From the NCBI RefSeq assembly GCF_902726565.1, contig NZ_CACVAF010000007.1:212964-276963 (forward strand): a stretch of 64,000 bases of DNA. Reading direction: 5' to 3'. Of the stretch, positions 43,063 through 52,638 are shown in pieces. The notes beneath the pieces are model-generated. The model was not told the origin of the DNA. It saw nothing but the letters and a program-made list of their open reading frames with translations, and ran no database searches. This stretch comes from Yersinia vastinensis (GTDB lineage Bacteria > Pseudomonadota > Gammaproteobacteria > Enterobacterales > Enterobacteriaceae). Numbering within the stretch: position 1 is the stretch's first letter; each line of letters starts with the position of its first letter. The position numbers were made by a program, and so were the translations under genes.

Positions 43063-43138
43063 ATACCCTGCTTACTTGAAGTTACAGCATTGTCAGCTCG
43101 ATTGCTCACAACGCTGTAACGCCAATGATGCAGGTATA
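43063..43138 (-). repeat. Internally deleted second ERIC copy
   Basis: About 76 bp starting with the same ATACCCTGCTTACTTGAAGT sequence as the neighbouring ERIC and ending in an ERIC terminus (CAGGTATA), but lacking the central about 50 bp. The two copies abut head to tail. The rest of the 380-bp lepB-rnc gap shows no gene. Confidence 0.75.
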
Positions 43139-43145
43139 ACCAGAA

Positions 43146-44147
43146 TTAATGAATTCCACCAATCCGGCTTAAACGAACTCCCGTTGGCCATTCACCTTCT
43201 TGCTTTTCAAAACTCATCCAAATAGCAGTGGCTTTCCCTACCAAATTGCGTTCTGGTACAAACCCCCAGTAGCGGCTATCTGCACTATTATCCCGATTGT
43301 CGCCCATCATAAAGTAATGGCCTTCAGGAACAACCCAAACCCCTAATGGTTGGTTAGGTTGCTGATAATAAGCGCCCAGTTGCTCTTGGCGACCTGGAAC
43401 TGTCAGAATTTGATGTGCAACCGGCCCGAGGCTCTCGGTACGCTCACGTAGGCGCACACCACCATCAGGTACTGCCTGATTCAACGGGATCTGGAAGAAC
43501 CCGGCAGAAGCCTCACCATTACCGCTATAACGGAATGTCTGTACAAATTCGCTTGGCTCCGACGTACTGTAAGTAATCGGCAAGGCACTATCACAAGAGG
43601 TGCCAGTATTACATGCAGGCTGAACCGTCACTTCTTTGCTGATTGGATTGTAACTAACCCTATCCCCCGGTAAGCCCACCACACGTTTGATATAATCCAA
43701 CCGTGGGTCTAATGGATATTTAAAGACAGCGATATCACCACGCTTAGGATGCCCAGTAGGGATTAATGTAGTTTGGGTAATCGGGTCTTTAATACCATAA
43801 GCAAATTTCTCAACCAGGATGAAATCACCGATCAATAGCGTTGGCATCATCGAACCAGAAGGAATCTGGAAAGGCTCGTAAATAAACGAGCGCACGATAA
43901 ACACCAATGCCAGCACCGGGAACACTGAGGCGCAAGTCTCGATCCAACCTGGCTGTTTTGCCGCAGGAGCTAGAGTCTTGTTATCTACAGCACAACCTGT
44001 TTGTGCCTTGATCGCCGCAGTTTGCGCATTAACTGCCGCAATTTTTGCCTGACGAGCCGGGCCCCATTTGAACCTCTCGAAGCACCAGATAACCCCAGTC
44101 ACCAGCGTTGCTATCGCTAAAATCAAGGCAAACATGTTAGCCATCAA
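43146..44147 (-). CDS. lepB: Signal peptidase I (LepB)
   Basis: Inner-membrane serine protease that removes signal peptides. It has 333 residues. Two N-terminal transmembrane helices (about 4-22 and 62-80) anchor a periplasmic catalytic domain with the nucleophile serine in PSGSMMPTLL and the general-base lysine in DYIKRVVGLPGDRV, plus GDNRDNSADSRYWGFV. It lies 6 bp downstream of lepA. Confidence 0.97.
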   Translation of the reverse strand: MMANMFALILAIATLVTGVIWCFERFKWGPARQAKIAAVNAQTAAIKAQTGCAVDNKTLAPAAKQPGWIETCASVFPVLALVFIVRSFIYEPFQIPSGSMMPTLLIGDFILVEKFAYGIKDPITQTTLIPTGHPKRGDIAVFKYPLDPRLDYIKRVVGLPGDRVSYNPISKEVTVQPACNTGTSCDSALPITYSTSEPSEFVQTFRYSGNGEASAGFFQIPLNQAVPDGGVRLRERTESLGPVAHQILTVPGRQEQLGAYYQQPNQPLGVWVVPEGHYFMMGDNRDNSADSRYWGFVPERNLVGKATAIWMSFEKQEGEWPTGVRLSRIGGIH

Positions 44148-44153
44148 AACTCC

Positions 44154-45953
44154 TTATTTACTGTCTTTTCCGACATGCAGAATAGCCAGGAAAGCTTCTT
44201 GCGGTAATTCAACGTTACCGACCTGCTTCATACGTTTTTTACCGTCTTTCTGTTTCTGCAGAAGTTTTTTCTTACGGCTAACGTCACCGCCATAACACTT
44301 CGCCAGTACGTTTTTACGTAACTGTTTCACAGTTGAGCGGGCAATGATGTGGTTGCCGATAGCCGCCTGAATGGCAATATCAAATTGCTGGCGTGGGATC
44401 AGCTCTTTCATTTTCTCAACCAAATCACGGCCTCGATACTGGGCATTATCACGGTGAGTGATAAGCGCCAAGGCATCAACACGCTCATTGTTGATCAACA
44501 CATCAACACGCACCATGTCTGAGGTCTGGAAGCGTTTGAAGTTGTAATCCAGTGAGGCATAACCGCGAGACGTTGATTTCAGACGATCGAAGAAATCAAG
44601 CACCACTTCAGCCATCGGAATTTCATACGTCAGCGCCACTTGGTTACCGTGGTAAACCATATTGGTCTGCATACCGCGTTTTTCAATACATAGTGTAATG
44701 ACGTTACCGAGATATTCCTGCGGCAACAGCATATGACATTCAGCAATAGGTTCGCGCAGTTCTTCAATATTGTTCAGTGCAGGTAGCTTGGAAGGGCTAT
44801 CTACATAAACAGTTTCTTGAGCGGTCGTAATCACCTCATACACTACGGTTGGTGCGGTAGTGATCAGTTCGAGATCATACTCACGTTCCAAGCGCTCCTG
44901 AATGATTTCCATATGCAGCAAACCGAGGAAGCCACAACGGAAACCGAAGCCCAGTGCTGTGGAGCTTTCTGGTTCATAGAACAAGGAGGCGTCATTCAGG
45001 CTCAACTTACCCAATGCGTCACGGAAAGCTTCATAATCATCAGAACTAATTGGGAACAGGCCGGCATAAACCTGAGGTTTGACTTTCTTAAAACCAGGCA
45101 AAGATTTTTCGGCTGGGTTACGAGCTAATGTCAGCGTATCGCCGACTGGCGCCCCCAGAATATCTTTGATAGCACAGACCAACCAACCCACTTCACCGCA
45201 ATTTAGCACATCGCGATCAACGCGTTTTGGTGTAAAGATACCCAAGCGATCTGCGTTATAGGTTTGCCCTGTACTCATCACCTTAACTTTGTCGCCTTTG
45301 CGCAGCGAACCATTCTTGATGCGAATTAATGACACCACGCCCAGATAGTTATCAAACCAAGAGTCAATAATCAGGGCTTGCAATGGCCCTTCAGGATCAC
45401 CTTCTGGTGGCGGAATATCGCGCACCAAACGTTCAAGAATATCAGGCACACCTACGCCAGTTTTTGCCGAACAACGGACAGCATCAGTCGCATCAATACC
45501 GACGATATCTTCAATTTCTTCAGCTACACGCTCCGGATCGGCAGCAGGCAAGTCGATTTTATTCAGAACTGGAACGACTTCCAGATTCATTTCCATCGCG
45601 GTATAGCAGTTTGCTAATGTCTGAGCTTCAACACCTTGCCCTGCATCAACCACCAATAAAGCCCCTTCACAAGCCGCTAAGGAGCGAGAAACTTCATAGG
45701 AGAAGTCAACGTGGCCGGGAGTATCGATAAAGTTAAGCTGATAGGTTTGACCATCTTTGGCGTGATAATCCAGTGTCACACTCTGCGCTTTGATAGTGAT
45801 GCCGCGCTCACGCTCCAGATCCATAGAATCCAGAACTTGAGCGGCCATTTCACGCTCTGATAAACCGCCACAAATCTGAATAATACGGTCCGACAGTGTC
45901 GACTTACCGTGGTCAATATGGGCAATAATAGAAAAGTTTCTTATGTGCTTCAT
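44154..45953 (-). CDS. lepA: Elongation factor 4 (LepA)
   Basis: Ribosome-associated translational GTPase implicated in initiation and 30S assembly. It has 599 residues, full length. The G domain has [17 protein letters not shown] and NKIDLP; the C-terminal EF4-specific domain includes the basic end [24 protein letters not shown]. First gene of the lepA-lepB pair and probably of the run through acpS. Confidence 0.97.
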   Translation of the reverse strand: MKHIRNFSIIAHIDHGKSTLSDRIIQICGGLSEREMAAQVLDSMDLERERGITIKAQSVTLDYHAKDGQTYQLNFIDTPGHVDFSYEVSRSLAACEGALLVVDAGQGVEAQTLANCYTAMEMNLEVVPVLNKIDLPAADPERVAEEIEDIVGIDATDAVRCSAKTGVGVPDILERLVRDIPPPEGDPEGPLQALIIDSWFDNYLGVVSLIRIKNGSLRKGDKVKVMSTGQTYNADRLGIFTPKRVDRDVLNCGEVGWLVCAIKDILGAPVGDTLTLARNPAEKSLPGFKKVKPQVYAGLFPISSDDYEAFRDALGKLSLNDASLFYEPESSTALGFGFRCGFLGLLHMEIIQERLEREYDLELITTAPTVVYEVITTAQETVYVDSPSKLPALNNIEELREPIAECHMLLPQEYLGNVITLCIEKRGMQTNMVYHGNQVALTYEIPMAEVVLDFFDRLKSTSRGYASLDYNFKRFQTSDMVRVDVLINNERVDALALITHRDNAQYRGRDLVEKMKELIPRQQFDIAIQAAIGNHIIARSTVKQLRKNVLAKCYGGDVSRKKKLLQKQKDGKKRMKQVGNVELPQEAFLAILHVGKDSK

Positions 45954-46282
45954 TTATATGAATTTTTCTCTAGTCGTTGTCTTTAATTAATTATTGGTGG
46001 ACACAGCGATGGACTCAAACCCAAAACTACCCACATAAATATGCACGCATCTTACACTGTAAGTCAGCCTCGTGAAAGGCATCACACTTAGCTTGTTGCC
46101 TGATTTATCCTGTTAAAATGTATCAGCCGCATTCTGTTCGTTGCTATATAGGTTCGTCGCAATATAAAACAGAGGGCCTCCTGCCCTAGAGGCGAGTGCA
46201 TTCTTATTTCAGTATGAATATCTGTTAAGTCACTTTAGGAAAATGCTCATATACCCAGTGGGTAGATAACCTAGAGTATTAA

Positions 46283-46297
46283 TGTGATTTAATCACA
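46283..46297. promoter_or_regulatory. Operator-like palindrome upstream of the 46.3 kb gene
   Basis: TGTGATTTAATCACA: arms TGTGATT and AATCACA around a single T. It resembles half-sites for CRP but with spacing one base short. It lies 42 bp before the predicted start. The remaining gap from lepA (45954-46338) is AT-rich, with no other gene seen. Confidence 0.4.
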
Positions 46298-46338
46298 ACC
46301 AAGTGAAATATCCTCTTGGCGGCCCAATGGAGAATATT

Positions 46339-47175
46339 ATGATTGACGAAGGAAAAATACTTAGCCGTCATGAATTGAGAAATAAAAACTCAAATTTAAA
46401 CATTGGTGCAATAGTATTCATATTAGCATTAAGTTTTATAATTATTACACTGTCAATTACAACATCTATCTTTTCAAGCCCATCAATCCTTTCTATTTTA
46501 TGTGTTGCTATCGCAGGAATTTCATTAAGTTCATGTCTTTACTTTCGGTTATATAACAACCCAATGTTTACCTATTTTCTTTACGAGAAAGGTGTGCGAG
46601 TTTTCAACCATCATAATGAAAACGTTTATTTCATTCCATTTAATAAAATAGAATACATTTATAAATATCACGCTGGAATAAATCCTAATGGTGGAATTAA
46701 TGCCATGGCATTTCGCACATCAAAAAAACAGCAATGGAATATTATTATTAATAATATAACCAATGCTTACCCACTTATAAATACAATAATTCACCAACAA
46801 GTTATGCACGTAGGTGTAATTAGCTTAAATTCGTTATCTAGAGGAAAAACAATTGTATTTGATATAGTCAAAAAAAATGACAATGACTTTAAATCACTAA
46901 TTTTAAAAATTGCCAATATGAAAAAAATTCAGGTAGACACAACGCCACTGTCACTCAGTGCGCAGTCTTTGATAACAACAAAAGGGGTAATTAATATCGA
47001 AGATATTTTACGTATTGAGACATTACGTGAAGCACATCATGACAAAATACGGCTATTTGACGCTAAGGGTAACATACTCTTTTCTGTCGATTACTCATCG
47101 CTTATCAGCGCTGATCTTTTTATTGCACTACTGGAGCATATGATACAAAACCGAATTCCAGCCTACTATGGCTAA
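46339..47175 (+). CDS. Unknown AT-rich membrane protein between lepA and rseC
   Basis: 278 residues from the ATG at 46339, which has GGAG 6 bp upstream; the frame opens with a GTG at 46303 that lacks a site. Two hydrophobic helices near the N terminus (about residues 18-40 and 46-64) are followed by a long soluble part, possibly with PH-like beta strands (FLYEKGVRVFNHHNENVYFIPFNKIEYIYKYH broken across two motifs). Not recognised. Codon use is strongly AT-rich compared with both neighbours, suggesting acquisition. It separates lepA from the rse genes, which adjoin in E. coli. Confidence 0.6.
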   Translation: MIDEGKILSRHELRNKNSNLNIGAIVFILALSFIIITLSITTSIFSSPSILSILCVAIAGISLSSCLYFRLYNNPMFTYFLYEKGVRVFNHHNENVYFIPFNKIEYIYKYHAGINPNGGINAMAFRTSKKQQWNIIINNITNAYPLINTIIHQQVMHVGVISLNSLSRGKTIVFDIVKKNDNDFKSLILKIANMKKIQVDTTPLSLSAQSLITTKGVINIEDILRIETLREAHHDKIRLFDAKGNILFSVDYSSLISADLFIALLEHMIQNRIPAYYG

Positions 47176-47177
47176 AA

Positions 47178-47639
47178 TTAATCTTGCTGGATACGTAAAG
47201 CTGTTGGTGGTAAACCAATCTGTAAAACAGTTGGTTGATAATCACTCTCTCCTTCAATTTTCGCAGCTAATGCCCTAGCCAATAAAAAACCGAGTACCGC
47301 ACCTGAAATAGCGCCTAGAGCAGTAAAAGCATCAGTAATAAATAAGGCTTGAAACAATGCTCCTCCAGCAATCAACCCAGCAAGTGGTGTCAAATATACC
47401 AAGGAAGCAGAACGTAATAAGCTACCTTCGCTAATTCCAACTTCAACTTTCTGCCCCGGCTCTAGTGGCTGAGAAATCGCAACTTCTAATTGATGTTCAG
47501 ACTCAGGCCCCAATTCATTTAATAAATGACTGCCGCATCCAGAACGTGCATTACAGCTCCCACAACCAGAATGTGGTTCGCAACGCAGAAGCGCAACCCC
47601 ATTTTGCCATGAGATGACTGTCGCCCATTCTTTCATCAT
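47178..47639 (-). CDS. rseC: Sigma-E regulatory protein RseC
   Basis: Inner-membrane protein with two transmembrane helices (about 75-95 and 100-120), 153 residues, containing the N-terminal cysteine cluster CGSCNARSGCGSH that could bind iron or an Fe-S cluster. It is a modest positive modulator of sigma-E and is linked to SoxR reduction in E. coli. It overlaps rseB by 4 bp. Confidence 0.94.
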   Translation of the reverse strand: MMKEWATVISWQNGVALLRCEPHSGCGSCNARSGCGSHLLNELGPESEHQLEVAISQPLEPGQKVEVGISEGSLLRSASLVYLTPLAGLIAGGALFQALFITDAFTALGAISGAVLGFLLARALAAKIEGESDYQPTVLQIGLPPTALRIQQD

Positions 47640-48592
47640 TTTGTTGGCTCCAAAATCACACTATCAGCAATACGTTTTGCTGTAGAAGGAGGAAGCTCAC
47701 CGACTACCGTAATTTCTACATTATTCCGAGTTTCGGAATGAACTGTCCGCCGCCCTTGACGCAGAGACTGTTCTGAAGGTGCATCCTTACCAATAGGATT
47801 TACATTAACCGAGAAACTGAACAAACCATCTGTATATAACCGGGATTCAGTTGGTGCATCCATGTTAGGTAGTGTGCGACGACTACGTGAAACCTCAGTA
47901 ACCCCTTCTGGCAACCAACGTGGGGCCCAATCAAAGTCCACCTTGGTTTTTGCCGGTAAGGTAAGTAATGGCGGTAAAGACAATTTTAATACACCTTGCA
48001 GGATCTCCTGAATAGGTTCGCCGACTGCAAAAGAAATTACCCGAAACTGCTCAAGAGTCTCACCATCGCGATCTAAAAGGTCTACTCGCATTGGGAGTTT
48101 TGTTGTCTCGTCCATCCAAATAATATAGCTGTATCGCGAACTGTCACGGGAGACGACTCTAATAACCTGACATGGTCGGTCAGCGACACGGGCGCGACCA
48201 AGCGCAATATAGTTATAGTATTTTGACAGTTTTTCAAAATCGGGGAAAACAATAGAAGGTAAGGCATCGATAATATGCTCACCGCTCAACGTGAAAGAGT
48301 CAAATCCAGGCTCGAAATAACTTATCTCATTGCCACGTTGAATAATCTCAGTCCGCGGGCCATCCATTCGCAGTAATTGCGCTAGTGTTTTTTTATCTTG
48401 GATAGCATGGCGATAGCGAAGAGAATCAATCCCTTGCTTATTAACATTGATGTAGGATAGCTCATAATTGAGCGACTGACTGGCACTGCTCATTTCTTGC
48501 AACATTGCTATCGGCGGGGTTTCCGCCGATGCAATTGTTGGCATGAACAGGCTGCCCGCCATTAAACAGACGGAAAACCAAAATTGCTTCAT
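47636..48592 (-). CDS. rseB: Periplasmic sigma-E regulator RseB
   Basis: Binds the periplasmic domain of RseA, protecting it from DegS, and senses lipopolysaccharide intermediates. It has 318 residues with a cleavable signal peptide (LMAGSLFMPTIASA) and the MucB/RseB two-domain layout. Its start overlaps the rseA stop by 1 bp. Confidence 0.95.
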   Translation of the reverse strand: MKQFWFSVCLMAGSLFMPTIASAETPPIAMLQEMSSASQSLNYELSYINVNKQGIDSLRYRHAIQDKKTLAQLLRMDGPRTEIIQRGNEISYFEPGFDSFTLSGEHIIDALPSIVFPDFEKLSKYYNYIALGRARVADRPCQVIRVVSRDSSRYSYIIWMDETTKLPMRVDLLDRDGETLEQFRVISFAVGEPIQEILQGVLKLSLPPLLTLPAKTKVDFDWAPRWLPEGVTEVSRSRRTLPNMDAPTESRLYTDGLFSFSVNVNPIGKDAPSEQSLRQGRRTVHSETRNNVEITVVGELPPSTAKRIADSVILEPTK

Positions 48593-49248
48593 TACTGCTG
48601 CTGCATTCCTAAGGACTGAGTTCCAGGGACCTGAATAGCGGCTTGTGTAGATGATGAAGGTTCCTGCAGCGTACCAGTTTGTGGCAAACGACGTTGTAAT
48701 TCAAAATCTTGCAGCTGAGTCATCATATTGACACGGCGACGTTGCTCTTGAACCTGATGCTGCTGAGATGTCCCGAAAGAGCCATCAGCAGGTACGCCGA
48801 AGCTGACTGGCGATGCTTTACCCATCATCGGTAATGTATTAAATGCAGGCGCTTCTGGCTGTAAGTTGCTAGATGTGGGCTGGTTATATTGTTGAACCCC
48901 CACAATAACAGCGAGAGAAACACACGCGGCAACCCCAACCTGAGTAATCTGGCTGGCCCATGGGCGAACTTTTTGCCAGAAAGGCATTTTCTGCCAGACA
49001 TGAGGTTGTGGCTGAGATTCAGGTACAGCAATAGGAACAAAACGAGCTGGCTCATTTTTGAGCGCCTCTGCGACACGGCTGGCGATATCCAGATGCAAGA
49101 CTTCACCAACATCCCCCCGCAGGGTATCACGGATTAAATGATAGCTCTGCCAGCTTTGCTGCAAGGCTTTATCTTTCGACAAAGAACCTATCAGCTCACT
49201 ATCAAGAGTTTCTCCGTCCATCAGAGCGGAAAGCTTTTCTTTCTGCAT
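48592..49248 (-). CDS. rseA: Anti-sigma-E factor RseA
   Basis: Single-pass inner-membrane anti-sigma factor that holds RpoE until it is cleaved by DegS and RseP. It has 218 residues: a cytosolic domain (1-100) with LSALMDGETLDSELIGSL, a transmembrane helix near 103-121 and a periplasmic tail rich in Q and P. It ends QSLGMQQQ and lies 24 bp after rpoE. Confidence 0.95.
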   Translation of the reverse strand: MQKEKLSALMDGETLDSELIGSLSKDKALQQSWQSYHLIRDTLRGDVGEVLHLDIASRVAEALKNEPARFVPIAVPESQPQPHVWQKMPFWQKVRPWASQITQVGVAACVSLAVIVGVQQYNQPTSSNLQPEAPAFNTLPMMGKASPVSFGVPADGSFGTSQQHQVQEQRRRVNMMTQLQDFELQRRLPQTGTLQEPSSSTQAAIQVPGTQSLGMQQQ

Positions 49249-49272
49249 GCCAAATACCCTTTATGTGTCCGC

Positions 49273-49848
49273 TTATCGCTGAATCAGCGGCTGAACTTTG
49301 TTATCGATAGCCTCTCTGGCGCGGAAGATACGGGAACGAACAGTACCAACCGGACAGTCCATAATAACAGCTATCTCTTCATAGCTTAGACCATCTAACT
49401 CCCTGAGTGTAATCGCCATCCGGAGATCTTCAGGAAGTGACTCTATGGTTTTAAAAACTATCTGCCTCAATTCCTCAGACAACATTAAGTTCTCAGGGTT
49501 CGATATTTCTTTTAATGCACCCGCATTTTCGTAATTTTCAGCATCATTTGCATCCACATCACTGGATGGCGGGCGCCGCCCCTGAGCGACTAAATAATTT
49601 TTTGCTGTGTTAACAGCAATACGGTAAAGCCAAGTATAAAACGCGCTATCGCCACGAAACGACTCTAGTGCACGATATGCTTTAATAAAAGATTCCTGAA
49701 CCACATCAGGAACATCGCCCTGAGGCACATAGCGGGATACGAGGCTCGCAACCTTATGCTGGTATCGAATTACCAGTAAATTGAACGATTGCTGATCACC
49801 TTTCTGGACCCGTTCAACCAGCATCTGATCCGTTAACTGCTCGCTCAT
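49273..49848 (-). CDS. rpoE: RNA polymerase sigma-E factor RpoE
   Basis: Extracytoplasmic-stress sigma factor, 191 residues, full length. Region 2 includes DVVQESFIKAYRALESFRGDSAFYTWLYRI; broken into parts, VVQESFIKAYRA and SAFYTWLYRIAV are diagnostic. Region 4 carries the helix-turn-helix LDGLSYEEIAVIMDCPVGTV. The ATG overlaps the stop of the rseD leader ORF (ATGA), and GGGAGAG lies 13 bp before it. Operon rpoE-rseA-rseB-rseC. Confidence 0.97.
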   Translation of the reverse strand: MSEQLTDQMLVERVQKGDQQSFNLLVIRYQHKVASLVSRYVPQGDVPDVVQESFIKAYRALESFRGDSAFYTWLYRIAVNTAKNYLVAQGRRPPSSDVDANDAENYENAGALKEISNPENLMLSEELRQIVFKTIESLPEDLRMAITLRELDGLSYEEIAVIMDCPVGTVRSRIFRAREAIDNKVQPLIQR

Positions 49849-50009
49849 CCGAGGTGAACTCTCCCGAAATCTATCCCCACGCTAAAAGTTGTACTGCCAG
49901 CCATATCTTTATTTTCCTGAGCAAGCACACGCTTGGAGTTTATAAAAAGTGCAAAGTTCCATGTTGCCAGATTATTTGTCTGAATATTCTTTAGACATCT
50001 TATAGCCAT
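49845..50009 (-). CDS. rseD: Candidate rpoE leader peptide RseD
   Basis: Short frame of 54 codons from the ATG at 50009 (open to 50060), whose stop overlaps the rpoE start as ATGA. Such coupling of a roughly 50-residue leader to rpoE is known in E. coli as rseD. The segment ATWNFALFINSKRVLAQENK may also be constrained by the embedded sigma-E promoter. The ribosome site is weak; only position, size and coupling support it. Confidence 0.5.
   Translation of the reverse strand: MAIRCLKNIQTNNLATWNFALFINSKRVLAQENKDMAGSTTFSVGIDFGRVHLG
49933..49960 (-). promoter_or_regulatory. Sigma-E promoter of rpoE
   Basis: GGAACTT, 16 bp, then TCCAA on the minus strand: a near-perfect RpoE promoter about 85 bp upstream of the rpoE ATG, inside the rseD frame. 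It gives autoregulation of the operon. Confidence 0.85.
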
Positions 50010-50072
50010 AGCTTTTGCTCTGGCAGATAGGCTAACATGAATTTCACTCTTCTTCTGCACACATCATACGAT

Positions 50073-51674
50073 ATGCAATCATCATCTGAACACGTTAGCG
50101 ATGTATTGATCATCGGGAGTGGCGCTGCCGGTTTATCACTGGCTTTACGTCTTGCGCCACATTGTAAAGTCACTGTTCTGAGCAAAGGGCCCTTGAATGA
50201 AGGCGCCACTTTTTATGCTCAGGGAGGTATTGCTGCCGTTTTTGATGAAACAGACAGCATCAGCTCACATGTCGATGATACCCTGATTGCCGGGGCCGGC
50301 CTTTGCGATAAAGAGGCCGTAGAGTTTATCGCCAGTAATGCTCGCTCTTGCGTGCAATGGCTTATTGATCAAGGTGTCCTTTTTGATACCGAGACCAACG
50401 CCAGTGGCGAAGAACGTTATCACCTTACCCGCGAGGGTGGTCATAGCCATCGCCGTATACTACATACAGCAGATGCAACAGGCAAAGAAGTAGAGACCAC
50501 TCTGGTAGGCAAAGCAAGTACTCATCCCAATATTTTAGTTAAAGAACGCTGCAATGCCGTCGATCTTATCACGTCCAATAAAATTGGGCTGGCGGGGACG
50601 AAACGCGTCGTCGGTGCATACATCTGGAACCGCGAGCTTGAGAAAGTGGAGACATTCCGCGCTAAAGCTGTCGTTTTAGCCACTGGCGGTGCGGCAAAAG
50701 TCTATCAATATACTACCAACCCAGATATCTCTTCTGGTGATGGGATTGCAATGGCGTGGCGTGCTGGGTGCCGGGTCGCTAATTTAGAGTTTAATCAGTT
50801 TCACCCCACCTGCCTATTTCACCCGCAAGCACGTAACTTTTTGCTGACTGAAGCATTACGTGGCGAAGGGGCCTATCTCAAACGGCCTGATGGCACCCGC
50901 TTCATGCTCGATTTTGACCCGCGTGGCGAACTCGCTCCTCGCGATATCGTCGCCCGTGCCATAGACCATGAAATGAAACGTCTGGGTGCCGATTGCATGT
51001 ATCTGGATATTAGCCATAAACCCACTGATTTCGTGATGCAGCACTTCCCGATGATTTACGAAAAACTATTGTCATTGGGTATTGATCTGACCAAAGAAGC
51101 GATTCCTATCGTTCCAGCAGCACATTATACCTGCGGTGGTGTTATGGTCGATCAGCATGGGCGTACGGATCTGGACGGTTTATATGCCATTGGTGAAGTT
51201 AGCTATACCGGTTTACACGGGGCTAATCGTATGGCCTCCAACTCATTGCTTGAGTGTTTGGTTTATGGCTGGTCTGCCGCAGAAGATATTCTGACGCGCT
51301 TGCCGACGGCCAAATTAGCCAAGCAATTACCTGATTGGGATGAAAGTCGGGTTGATAATTCAGACGAAAGGGTTGTTATTCAGCATAACTGGCATGAATT
51401 GCGTCTATTTATGTGGGATTACGTTGGCATTGTTCGTACAACCAAACGCTTAGAGCGTGCCTTGCGCCGGATTAATACCTTGCAGCAGGAGATTGACGAA
51501 TATTATGCCAATTTCCGCATCTCAAATAATCTGCTGGAATTACGTAATTTAGTGCAGGTTGCCGAGCTGATTGTTCGTTGTGCTATGGATCGCAAAGAGA
51601 GCAGAGGGTTGCACTACACCCTTGATTACCCTGACCAACTTGAGAATCCAAAACCAACCATTCTCCATCCGTAA
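50073..51674 (+). CDS. nadB: L-aspartate oxidase NadB
   Basis: FAD enzyme that makes iminoaspartate for NAD synthesis with NadA. It has 533 residues from the ATG at 50073, which aligns with other enterobacterial NadB starts. The frame opens at 50037, where TAGG precedes an ATG, so 12 more residues are possible. FAD motif [17 protein letters not shown] and the active-site stretch [20 protein letters not shown], split, are typical. Divergent from rpoE. Confidence 0.95.
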   Translation: MQSSSEHVSDVLIIGSGAAGLSLALRLAPHCKVTVLSKGPLNEGATFYAQGGIAAVFDETDSISSHVDDTLIAGAGLCDKEAVEFIASNARSCVQWLIDQGVLFDTETNASGEERYHLTREGGHSHRRILHTADATGKEVETTLVGKASTHPNILVKERCNAVDLITSNKIGLAGTKRVVGAYIWNRELEKVETFRAKAVVLATGGAAKVYQYTTNPDISSGDGIAMAWRAGCRVANLEFNQFHPTCLFHPQARNFLLTEALRGEGAYLKRPDGTRFMLDFDPRGELAPRDIVARAIDHEMKRLGADCMYLDISHKPTDFVMQHFPMIYEKLLSLGIDLTKEAIPIVPAAHYTCGGVMVDQHGRTDLDGLYAIGEVSYTGLHGANRMASNSLLECLVYGWSAAEDILTRLPTAKLAKQLPDWDESRVDNSDERVVIQHNWHELRLFMWDYVGIVRTTKRLERALRRINTLQQEIDEYYANFRISNNLLELRNLVQVAELIVRCAMDRKESRGLHYTLDYPDQLENPKPTILHP

Positions 51675-51759
51675 GGTTTTTTCAGGGCGCGATGTTTTTC
51701 AAAACACAGAATATCGCGCCCTATTAACTCATACATCTCACTACCTCGCCAGTCCGTGG

Positions 51760-52515
51760 CTAATAATTTAGGTAAAACTCACTGATTAGCGCGCAGAATT
51801 CTGGTGAATAGACGCCTTCAGATTGGCGCAGGTCCAAATGCTGATATTGAGTCTCGCCTGATTGGCGCGATAATGTTAGCAGCATCCGATGCAGCGGCTT
51901 ACCGGGGCGATCTCTGATATCAACTTGGCAGCGAACGAACCAATGTTGTGCGACCGCAAGGCGAGCAAGTTCGCCCCCCAAATCGTGGGGTAAAACCACA
52001 CAAAAGATCCCCTCCTCTGTGATAAGCTTCTCCGCGCAATTCAGTAAGGCGTCATGAGTGAGTGAACCGGTATAACGTGCGGTATCCCGGGCTTCATCAC
52101 GACAAGCCACCGCCGGCGCAAAATAGGGTGGATTACTGACAATAAGGTCATACTGATGAGGATGATTTTCGGCGAACTGGTGTACATCTTGTGCATAAAT
52201 ACAAACTCGTTCAGCCCAAGGAGATTGCGCTACGTTGCTGCTGGCCTGCTCTGCCGCTGCCGGCTCCAACTCAACACCGTCAATCATCACTTCAGAGTTC
52301 GAACGCTGGGCAATCATCAGCGCAATCAGCCCACTGCCACAGCCGATATCCAGTACTTTGCGAGCTTTTTCTACTGGAACCCAAGCGCCGAGCAGAACGC
52401 CATCAGTCCCCACTTTCATTGCGCAGCGATCATGCGCCACAAAGAATTGTTTAAAAGTGAAGCCACCACCACGCAACGCCGGTTTTTTTTTCAATTGTTC
52501 GCCCACATTAGTCAC
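51760..52515 (-). CDS. tRNA1(Val) A37 N6-methyltransferase TrmN (YfiC)
   Basis: Methylates adenine-37 of tRNA1(Val). Rossmann-fold SAM enzyme, 251 residues, with VLDIGCGSGLIALM (SAM) and the adenine-N6 motif LIVSNPPYF. The N-terminal motif GFTFKQFFVAHDRCAMKVGT is characteristic of the YfiC group. It is divergent from srmB, the same order as in E. coli (nadB, yfiC, srmB). Gene names trmN, trmM and yfiC are all used, so I leave the symbol blank. Confidence 0.92.
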   Translation of the reverse strand: MTNVGEQLKKKPALRGGGFTFKQFFVAHDRCAMKVGTDGVLLGAWVPVEKARKVLDIGCGSGLIALMIAQRSNSEVMIDGVELEPAAAEQASSNVAQSPWAERVCIYAQDVHQFAENHPHQYDLIVSNPPYFAPAVACRDEARDTARYTGSLTHDALLNCAEKLITEEGIFCVVLPHDLGGELARLAVAQHWFVRCQVDIRDRPGKPLHRMLLTLSRQSGETQYQHLDLRQSEGVYSPEFCALISEFYLNY

Positions 52516-52638
52516 CAGAATCTATAACCGGCGTAGCATAGGACAATATGATTGAAGGGAAAAGACATCATTACCGCTTAAACAGGTGAAGAATTCGGCT
52601 AACCCGTCTATAATCGGCGCCCCAAGTAGAGGAAGACC

